Assembly (NCBI RefSeq): GCF_001039355.2 | Contig: NW_019773792.1 | Location: 50,523 to 92,266 of the forward strand | DNA from: Lingula anatina | Taxonomy: Eukaryota; Brachiopoda; Lingulata; Lingulida; Lingulidae | Direction: 5' to 3' | Length of the DNA stretch: 41,744 nt | Shown: positions 35,733 to 41,744 of the stretch, in pieces | Layout of the letters: each line of letters starts with the position of its first letter | Position numbering within the stretch: the stretch's first letter is position 1 | Translations under genes and position numbers: made by a program | The notes under the pieces: model-generated | Seen by the model: only the letters and a program-made list of their open reading frames with translations | Told to the model about the DNA's origin: nothing | Database searches by the model: none

Positions 35733-36458
35733 TTAGAGCTCAGCGACAGAATCATATATGGTTTCATTCATTTCAAACACTCTAGGCTCTAGATAAGTAT
35801 TTGTACTGCTTGCACTATGTATCTGACTACTGTGATCTACTCTTAAATTAAATTTAATCGATCTTATTAAGAATAATAGCAAAAAAATTAAAATTGCTGT
35901 TGACATCGCTATCAACACTACGACAATAATATCTATAGTTCTCCAATCATTAGTCATTATGTCACCACACGTACACAGAATATCGTCGTTAGAGACGTTG
36001 GTGGCTACTGAGGCGTTGGTGGAAGTTTTTTTCACATTGTTTATTGTCGTTTTACCGGTCGGCGTAGAACAGGTACTTGTTAGGGGCTCGACTGTGCACT
36101 GGAGGATTCCGGCCTGTATTTTATGGCATGCGGGCATCGCTTGAAATACAAATATCAATTCCGCCTCCGGGAAAATATTTTGAAGATTGCCCGAGTCATT
36201 TGCACCTGTCATAAACACCACTTTGGGCTCTGAAAGTATGCGCATAGCTTTAAAAAAATATAAATACGGCGCTATCAGATAATTGATACTCGTTAGAAAA
36301 AATGGAGACGATAAAAACTATATTTACTTACCGCTAAAAATTGTGTCGTCATTTTGAACGTCGTCGCAAGAATAAAAATTGTCTGCTATTTCTGTGCATC
36401 TACCTTTGGTATCCCCAACGCACAATAAAATAAGTAAAATAACTGTTTTGTAAAGCAT
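35733..36458 (-). CDS. predicted type I membrane protein in the virus-like cluster (two exons)
   Basis: Exon 1 (36332-36458) supplies ATG, a signal peptide of about 19 residues with a leucine/isoleucine core, and a two-cysteine segment. It ends AGCG|GTAAGT in phase 1. Exon 2 (35733-36229) follows ACTTTCAG and runs to TAA, giving 207 residues. The ectodomain has further cysteines, a Ser/Thr/Asn-rich stretch with NAS and NVS sites, and a CTC motif before a transmembrane helix at about 141-164. The cytoplasmic tail contains YLEP and TIYDSV; the latter fits the TxYxx(V/I) switch-motif pattern of immune receptors. The intron is 102 bases. The start was chosen because no ATG lies upstream in frame and a TATA box lies about 80 bases ahead. 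I do not recognise the family. It could be a viral surface protein, a captured host receptor or a host gene next to the insertion. Confidence 0.6.
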
Positions 36459-36534
36459 CTTCTTAATACGGCTGGCACTGCAACTGCGGCTGAAATGGAT
36501 GCCGGAATACCACACTTTTCTGAGCTAAGGGTTT

Positions 36535-36542
36535 ATTTTATA
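36535..36542 (-). promoter_or_regulatory. TATA box (TATAAAAT) of the membrane-protein gene
   Basis: Reads TATAAAAT on the minus strand 77-84 bases ahead of the ATG at 36458. An initiation site about 30 bases downstream would give a short leader. Confidence 0.55.
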
Positions 36543-36599
36543 AAACGACATGGGAGATTGCCGAGCAACAAGGTTTGGAATGTTAACGAGAAAGATTAA

Positions 36600-37245
36600 A
36601 GGAAAACGGGATTCGGGATGAATGTAAAATTGATACACTTGTCACATGTACACTTTATGAAAATCAAATCTATCGCGCTGCAAGAAAGAAAAACGTGAAC
36701 GATTTGCAAGGCGGCGTATTTTTCTTGTATAATACTTGAGCTTTGGTCGTCTATAAAAGACCCAAGGACTTACAAAACTGTTATTGTATAACCTCCTCGG
36801 TCGTTGCGTACAACTAATCAGACACGTTTCGTAAATATTATCATCTTTTTTCTTTTGGAACATGTTTCGAGATTTGAAATGAATGTAAAATTGATACACT
36901 TGTCACATGTACAATTTATGAAAAACGTGAACGATTTGCAAGGCGGTATATGGGCCTTGATCTTCTACAAAGAAACAAGGACTTACAAAAACTGTTATTG
37001 TCACACCTCCTCGTCCGTATCGTATAACTAAGCAGACACGTTTCGAAAATACTATTATCTTTTTTCTTCTGGAACACTTCACGAAGATGGATAAAAATGC
37101 AGAGTGATTGCAATGTCGACTTACATAACTGTTGTTGGATAACCTCGGGAATAGAGAACAAAACGCTCAGTCGTTGCATACAGATAACCAGACAAGTGTC
37201 AAAAATACTATTATAATTTTTTCTCGTGGAACATTCCGCAAAGAC
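36600..37245. repeat. degenerate direct repeats between divergent genes (three copies)
   Basis: A core of about 95-115 bases occurs at about 36769-36862, 36980-37077 and 37119-37233. Each copy starts GACTTACA(A/T)AA, passes CAGACA(C/A)GT and ends in a T-rich stretch followed by TGGAACA. A second block, GTAAAATTGATACACTTGTC, occurs at 36622 and 36881. The blocks lie between the minus-strand membrane gene and the plus-strand small gene. Long minus-strand open frames here (36642-36899, 36916-37344) are the repeat translated and have no start context. Confidence 0.8.
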
Positions 37246-37400
37246 GGATAGAAATGCAGAGTGATTGTTGTATTGTGTCAGCAAGTAAAAGTAAGTTAGG
37301 TAAGTCTTCCTGTTTATTAGTAGCAGGAAAAATTCAAAGAACAACGCATGGGTGCTTTTCGAAATGCGTGTTTCGTGTCAGTCCACGTGTACAGAATGTG

Positions 37401-37408
37401 TATAAAAA
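37401..37408 (+). promoter_or_regulatory. TATA box (TATAAAAA) of the small spliced gene
   Basis: Lies 30-37 bases before the ATG at 37438, so the leader is expected to be almost absent. Confidence 0.6.
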
Positions 37409-37437
37409 CCCGTCCGTCGATCGGTGTTTAATCAAAA

Positions 37438-37923
37438 ATGGGGCGCCTGTACGTGTTGTGTTGTGAAGACTGTTTGAAGATGATTTTGAAAATCGTCCTT
37501 GACGACGGGACGATTTTGGCTTTCAGGCTAGAGGTGAGTAACATTTTTTTTATACTTAAGAAAATTGTGAAATAACAGGTAGGGTTACACCAAACGTTTA
37601 TTAATCATTGTATGTAAGTTTAGATTGTTTAGTGTGTAGTAACGAAGATCAGTTGTCTCTTTACATTTAATTTTTTACATACATTTTCAGGAAGAAAGGG
37701 GCACCGAGGATTTTGGGGTCCTCGAATACGAAGAATACCAAATTGTTGAGGTAAGCAGAATTATTTGTCCACTAGTTAAAAGGAAAACGTAGGGTAAAAC
37801 GAGGTGGTAAAGACTATCGTCTAATATTGATGATTTAAAAGCTTCGATAGACCAATAACGAGTATGTTTTTTATATAACAGGTCGCGCTGTTACAAGAGG
37901 AGGTTCAAGTGGTGGAGTTGTAA
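37438..37923 (+). CDS. small acidic protein encoded by three tiny phase-0 exons (65 aa)
   Basis: Exon 1 (37438-37533, 32 codons) ends GAG|GTGAGT. Exon 2 (37691-37750, 20 codons) lies between TTTTCAG and GAG|GTAAGC. Exon 3 (37882-37923) follows TATATAACAG and ends in TAA. All junctions are phase 0. The product starts MGRLYVLCCEDC, has a short strand-like ILKIVLDDGTILAF stretch, then turns very glutamate-rich. A further donor GTGAGT twelve bases after the stop (37936) and an acceptor at 38186 suggest a non-coding last exon ending near the AATAAA at 38219. I do not recognise the family. The stop lies close to the last junction, so the transcript should avoid nonsense-mediated decay. Confidence 0.55.
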
Positions 37924-38186
37924 AAAAGGAAGAAGGTGAGTTTTAGAATTTTGTTTATTGAGTCGAAGTTTATCAATGTCACATAATGGATTCTAGTTTA
38001 AACGACATAGATGTGTTAATGGTCACTAGACGCACCAGAGTTTTGCTTGTCTCGTAGTAATAACGACACACTGGAAAGAGACTGTAAGCGACGGTGAAAA
38101 ACCCGTAGTTACGTGTATTGATGTATACATTTATTTAAGATGTTATATGTAAACCGGTTTGTAACTTTTTTTTCCTTTTTTTTCAG

Positions 38187-38240
38187 AACCTTCGATTCTC
38201 GGCCGCGTATTTATTTACAATAAAAGCGGCCGTCATCGGT
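38187..38240 (+). terminator. putative non-coding last exon with AATAAA (38219-38224)
   Basis: Follows a long pyrimidine tract and TTTCAG at 38181-38186. The AATAAA lies about 32 bases into the exon. A GCGGCCG-type inverted pair (GGCCGC and GCGGCCG) flanks it, which could form a small stem. Confidence 0.5.
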
Positions 38241-38419
38241 CGAATTTTAAACATCATACTTGTGTTTGTCGCTTTAATGCTTTTTCTATTTTTCTGACAC
38301 CATATTGAACTTGTTTTGATGAAGGAGAACAAGAAAATGGACGTCTTTTAGTTATTTCCTCTCGTTAAGAAAAAAATAATAAAAGAATTTAATACCATCG
38401 AAAGAATATTTTAACGTAT

Positions 38420-38420
<1 letters not shown>

Positions 38421-38464
<44 letters not shown>
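38421..38464. repeat. (CT)n microsatellite
   Basis: Pure CT run of 22 units in the convergent intergenic region between the small spliced gene and the PC4-like gene. Confidence 0.95.
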
Positions 38465-38467
<3 letters not shown>

Positions 38468-38738
38468 TACTTTCAATAGGGAAGAAAATTTTTTTTTTAA
38501 CGCGGCAACCGGTGTGCGGAGTATTTACTTAACGAGAAGACTTGAAGATAAAGTTGATATTTAAACGAGTTTGTTGCCTGAATAAATAACAGAGGAGATC
38601 AAACACGTAGTTAAACGCAATCACACTGGATTTTTATGAAAGCCGTTGACTAAACACGATGTCGAACGCAATCTCACACTGCGACTGGTGAGAAGCAAAA
38701 AAGACACCAAACACAGTGGACATGTTTGACGCATGGAG

Positions 38739-38744
38739 TTTATT
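38739..38744 (-). terminator. AATAAA candidate for the PC4-like gene
   Basis: AATAAA on the minus strand about 210 bases downstream of the stop at 38953. Confidence 0.4.
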
Positions 38745-38952
38745 AAACAAAGAAATGAAATGGATAGATACATTTAGCTAATTAAGCAAACGTTTTAATT
38801 ATTGTCGTGTACATCGTGTGTTATAATCCGCATAAAAATGTTAAATAGTATTGGTTCAAACAGCAGTTTACACCATTTCTAAATATTTAAAATAGCATAT
38901 GGAACATTAATCACGTAAAGTCTGAAGAATTTCATAATTAAATGTAGGTAAT

Positions 38953-39702
38953 TTACAGTTCATAGACGTGATCGAAGCATGATTTCAATGCATCTTCAGG
39001 TTGCTGGAAACCGTCGGCGGCAATCACTTCGTGGATCATTTTTTCTCTGTTTTGAGCGATGCGTTCAATCACGGCGAAAATGTATGGGTCATCCATCAGA
39101 TGTTTAACAGAGCAATAAAACTCGTATGCTCGCAGCATGACGCCACTGCTAACATGCTGAAATGCTTCTTCTATATACTGGTACACTGAAACCGACCATA
39201 CAGGCTCAATGCAGGTGTGTTGGAGCTGGCTAGGGTGGTCTATCTGACAACCATTACAATTTTCAGCCCGCAGGCGCACGATTTTTCTAGTTAGAAAATA
39301 GGTGTAGATGAGGTTTATGATGGCTGTACTAGTCAGTCTATCTTGCCTCTTGCCTAGAGCTTCGTCGATCTTCGGGAACAGCCGCAAGAACGCCAACCAA
39401 TCAACAGCGGCCATCTCGATGACCGTGGGGACGGAATCACCCTGTGCGTAGCTTATCTTAACAGGGGATTTTATGCCGTCTACCGACAACGTGTAGCAAT
39501 CGCAGAACGGGACTGCCAAAGTTTGTTCCTTTAACAAGGCCTCTTCAATTTCCTCCACGTGTCTCTTAAATTGGGCCCACACGATCGCATTGAAACGGAT
39601 TTTGCGCCTTGCCTTGTCCGTTAATACCATCAAAATTTCGTTTTGTCTGTTATAACAGACAGTCGCACAAAATGATGTACCGAAGGGTAAAAACGTCGCC
39701 AT
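38953..39702 (-). CDS. PC4/SUB1-like DNA-binding protein in the virus-like cluster (249 aa)
   Basis: Intronless frame from ATG at 39702-39700. Residues about 12-58 match the PC4 (SUB1) coactivator C-terminal domain by pattern: two short strands, then RRKIRFNAIVWAQFK and a helix EEIEEALLKE. This corresponds to the conserved basic-IxLN...W.QLK...I..A block that forms the single-strand-DNA-binding surface. The remaining 190 residues are unassigned. They contain cysteine/histidine pairs (NCNGCQ at about 154-158 and QHTC) that might bind metal, and a helix-rich end. A TATA box lies about 45 bases ahead. In a DNA-virus setting a PC4-like protein would act in late transcription or as a single-strand DNA-binding protein, but that role is inference. 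Confidence 0.6.
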   Translation of the reverse strand: MATFLPFGTSFCATVCYNRQNEILMVLTDKARRKIRFNAIVWAQFKRHVEEIEEALLKEQTLAVPFCDCYTLSVDGIKSPVKISYAQGDSVPTVIEMAAVDWLAFLRLFPKIDEALGKRQDRLTSTAIINLIYTYFLTRKIVRLRAENCNGCQIDHPSQLQHTCIEPVWSVSVYQYIEEAFQHVSSGVMLRAYEFYCSVKHLMDDPYIFAVIERIAQNREKMIHEVIAADGFQQPEDALKSCFDHVYEL

Positions 39703-39745
39703 CGCTCTCGGTTGAGTTTATGCACGTCTGTGGGATTTCTCCGTA

Positions 39746-39753
39746 CTTATATA
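39746..39753 (-). promoter_or_regulatory. TATA box (TATATAAG) of the PC4-like gene
   Basis: Reads TATATAAG on the minus strand 44-51 bases ahead of the ATG at 39702. Confidence 0.6.
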
Positions 39754-39769
39754 CAGTTGGAAAAGACGC

Positions 39770-40480
39770 TGAGTCACGAATCTGGAATATTCCTATTATT
39801 TTCCGAAATTCAATAGAACATAATACTAAGAAAAGAGTTCTGAGACATCTCTATTATCTTTTTAGCCGGTTTTAACTGGTTTTTGGGTATTGTATAACCG
39901 CTCCTTAACCGGAATTTCGATAGACACGTTTTATTACACAATTAAAAACATTCCATAACATAATACTAAGAAAAAGATATCTGGAATATTCCTTTTATCT
40001 TCCGAATTTCAATAGAAAATTCCGTAACACAATACTAAGAAAAGAGATCTGGAATATTCCTATTATCTTCCGAATTTCAATAGAAAATTCCATAACATAA
40101 TACTAAGAAAAGAGTTCTGGAATATTTCTATTATCCTCCGAATTTCAATAGAAAATTCCATAACATAATACTAAGAAAAGAGTTGAGACACAGATCTGAG
40201 ACATCTCTATTATCTTTTTAGCCGGTTTTAACTGGTTTTTGGATATTGTATAACCGCTCCTTAATCGGAATTTCGATAGACACGTTTTATTACACAATTT
40301 AAAACATTCCATAACATAATACTAAGAAAAAGATATCTGAAATATTCCTTTTATCTTCCGAATTTCAATAGAAAATTCCATAACACAATACTAAGAAAAG
40401 AGATCTGGATACTAAGAAAAGAGATCTGGAATATTCCTATTATCGTCCGAATTTCAATAGAAAATTCCATAAAAAAATGC
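39770..40480. repeat. tandem and higher-order repeats in the divergent promoter region
   Basis: A unit of about 66-68 bases (ATAATACTAAGAAAAGAGAT, then CTGGAATATTCC, TATTATCTTCC, GAATTTCAATAGAAAATTCC) recurs at least six times. A longer block beginning GAGACATCTCTATTATC and containing GCCGGTTTTAACTGG is repeated after 356 bases (39842 and 40198). Each small unit carries the palindrome GGAATATTCC: perfect at 39784, 39983, 40051 and 40428, and with one change at about 40119 and 40339. The array lies between the TATA boxes of the PC4-like gene (minus) and the ATPase gene (plus). Confidence 0.9.
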
Positions 40481-40502
40481 TGACTCATTGTATTACGCTG
40501 CT

Positions 40503-40510
40503 TATAAATA
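40503..40510 (+). promoter_or_regulatory. TATA box (TATAAATA) of the ATPase gene
   Basis: Located ahead of a predicted 5' exon that ends at the donor AG|GTAAGT (40632). A 70-base intron (40633-40702) in the leader separates it from the coding exon. Confidence 0.6.
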
Positions 40511-40721
40511 CCCCGTGATTCAAAGGACACGGCAGGCAACGCGGATCACTCAGAATTACGGTGGAGCTGTCTTTCCGATAGTGTCGCACACTTAGAAAAG
40601 GTCGAAACCGAGAGCGACCACTTACAAAGCAGGTAAGTAGTTGTTTGAAAAAAAAATCACGTGATAAAAAAATGTGGGGTATATTAAGTTTCACTCTTGT
40701 AGAGACATTCAGTTGAGAAAC

Positions 40722-41369
40722 ATGGATTTGAGCATGAAACTTCCATTAAGTTTGGTCATCAACGGACCTAGCGGAGCCGGCAAGACTACTTTTCTTCAAA
40801 ATTTCTTAAGATACTCAGATTTAATGACAGACCATGCTTTTGATAATATTATTTTCGCTTACGCTGTGTGGCAAGAGGCTTACGATCAAATTGAAAAAGA
40901 GGTCCCAAAACATATAACTTTTATAGAGGGAATACCTAGTGACGAACAATTAGAAGAAATATATGACGCGAAAAAGTATTCGCTTCTTATTTTAGACGAC
41001 TTATTTAGCGAAAGTTTCGAGAACCCTAAGATTAAACACATTTTCATACGAAATTCTCATCATAACAACGTGTCGATAATTCTTATTACCCATTCGTTAT
41101 TTCCCAAAGAAAAGCATGCCAGGACAATATCGCTTAACATGCAATATTTAGTCCTTATGAAATCTCCTCGCGACCAATCGCAGATCAGGGCGTTGTCTCA
41201 TCAGGTCTCTTTACAAAATTCAAAAAAGTTCATAGATATTTACAAAGACGCCACGTCCAAGCCCTACAGCTACCTTTTTATAGATTTCCGTCAAACAACC
41301 CCCGAAGAAGTGCGACTAAGAACAAATATTTTTCCCGGAGAAACGCATTACGTCTACCTGCCCGTATAA
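40722..41369 (+). CDS. P-loop packaging-type ATPase of a Polinton/adintovirus-like element (215 aa)
   Basis: Predicted genome-packaging motor ATPase of the FtsK/HerA-A32 kind used by Polinton-like and adintovirus-like double-stranded DNA elements. Walker A is GPSGAGKTT at residues 15-23, Walker B is LLILDD at 88-93, and a THSLF motif at 123-127 sits in the sensor position. ARTISLN and FIDFRQTTPEEVRLRTNIFP near the end follow the order seen in that family. A leader intron ends at TTGTAG (40702), nineteen bases before ATG. The product is intact, with no internal stop. The gene is followed after 36 bases by the pX-like frame and then a third overlapping frame, a compact arrangement unlike the host genes in the window. 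The alternative is another small viral P-loop ATPase. Confidence 0.8.
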   Translation: MDLSMKLPLSLVINGPSGAGKTTFLQNFLRYSDLMTDHAFDNIIFAYAVWQEAYDQIEKEVPKHITFIEGIPSDEQLEEIYDAKKYSLLILDDLFSESFENPKIKHIFIRNSHHNNVSIILITHSLFPKEKHARTISLNMQYLVLMKSPRDQSQIRALSHQVSLQNSKKFIDIYKDATSKPYSYLFIDFRQTTPEEVRLRTNIFPGETHYVYLPV

Positions 41370-41405
41370 AAAGAAGGTGATTTCGTGTCGCTGCGTCACT
41401 TTACA

Positions 41406-41726
41406 ATGAAGTCCGAATCCACAAACACGTTCATGCCACATCTTAATTTTCTATCCATAGCCGACAGAAGATTGACAAAAAGCGTGATCGAGAATTCGCC
41501 AAATACCCTCATTCGAAACCTGTGCAATTTAGCTAGTAATCTTTTGCGCAACACTGAGTACAGATTGACTGCACAAGAGAGAAATAAGTTAAGTCATCTC
41601 AAAAGTCTCGTGCTTAAACTAGTGGAGAAACAGAGATCGCTGAAAATCAAGAAGAAAATATTAGCGAAAAACCCTTCATTAGTCAAGGCAATTGTGCAAC
41701 CAGTGTTGAGACATGTCAGCGTTTAA
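41406..41726 (+). CDS. small basic protein, adenovirus pX-like core protein of the same element (106 aa)
   Basis: ORF from the first in-frame ATG (41406), starting 36 bases after the ATPase stop. A middle amphipathic part (residues about 33-50) is followed by a basic stretch ending KIKKKILAKN and a short hydrophobic segment (LVKAIVQPVL). This layout recalls the pX-like proteins described next to packaging ATPases in adintoviruses, which resemble the adenovirus DNA-condensing core peptide. The glycine-rich hydrophobic tail common in such proteins is short here. Assignment rests on composition and position rather than strong sequence identity. Confidence 0.55.
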   Translation: MKSESTNTFMPHLNFLSIADRRLTKSVIENSPNTLIRNLCNLASNLLRNTEYRLTAQERNKLSHLKSLVLKLVEKQRSLKIKKKILAKNPSLVKAIVQPVLRHVSV

Positions 41727-41744
41727 AAAGATGGTTATCATAGA
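41713..41744 (+). CDS. start of a third overlapping frame, cut by the window edge
   Basis: ATG at 41713 overlaps the end of the pX-like frame by 14 bases in another frame and stays open for ten codons (MSAFKKMVII) to the window end. Overlapping starts of this sort are common in compact viral gene clusters. The product cannot be assigned from ten residues. Confidence 0.4.
   Translation, partial: MSAFKKMVII

Noticed and set aside
36642-37344. Two long minus-strand frames with similar peptides
   Set aside because: The similarity follows from the DNA repeats. No start context, and they overlap the promoter region of the small spliced gene.
37438-37923. Impression of a CIDE-N-like LDDGT strand in the small acidic protein
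   Set aside because: Only five residues fit and the order of flanking features does not match the CIDE-N fold.

Overview
The window is nuclear DNA from an animal. Exons are short, flanked by GT/AG sites and phase-consistent, introns are long and AT-rich, and simple repeats, MITE-like elements and a decayed Tc1/mariner transposon are frequent. The recognisable host genes belong to the guanylate-binding protein (GBP) family of large GTPases. The texture suggests a marine invertebrate, but nothing fixes the phylum. There is a 147-base assembly gap at 20174-20320 and single Ns at 3657 and 35145.

Region 1 (1-7.1 kb) holds a 199-bp satellite, a tRNA-like SINE head, one orphan GBP-type exon (2457-2589) inside a 1.1-kb segment duplicated at 15.2-16.3 kb, and a MITE-like element between TTAA sites. 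Region 2 (7.1-18.4 kb, minus strand) carries eight phase-compatible exons. They encode the N-terminal 457 codons of a GBP: an unusual hydrophilic leader, then a GTPase domain with P-loop, DxEG and RD motifs, then the start of the helical domain. Region 3 (20.0-20.44 kb) is a 43-bp minisatellite holding the gap. Region 4 (21.6-31.1 kb, minus strand) carries seven exons that encode the C-terminal 341 residues of a GBP (helical domain, coiled coil, stop). In transcription order the C-terminal half lies before the N-terminal half. The window therefore holds parts of at least two tandem GBP paralogues (probably three, counting the orphan exon), or the two sides of the gap are in the wrong order.

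Region 5 (31.2-32.8 kb) holds a MITE-like inverted repeat and a broken DD34E Tc1/mariner element. Region 6 (about 35.4-41.7 kb) has a different, compact style: genes with their own TATA boxes and AATAAA signals, introns of 70-260 bases, and divergent gene pairs separated by tandem repeats. It encodes a packaging-type P-loop ATPase followed by a basic adenovirus pX-like small protein and the start of a third overlapping frame. This cluster resembles Polinton/Maverick and adintovirus-like elements. Beside it lie a PC4/SUB1-like DNA-binding protein, a small acidic protein from three tiny exons, and a type I membrane protein with two possible terminal exons. I read this as one end of an endogenised double-stranded DNA virus or virus-like transposon that continues beyond the right edge. 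If the upstream GBP's GTPase exons lie past the window, the element would sit inside or just upstream of that immune GTPase gene.
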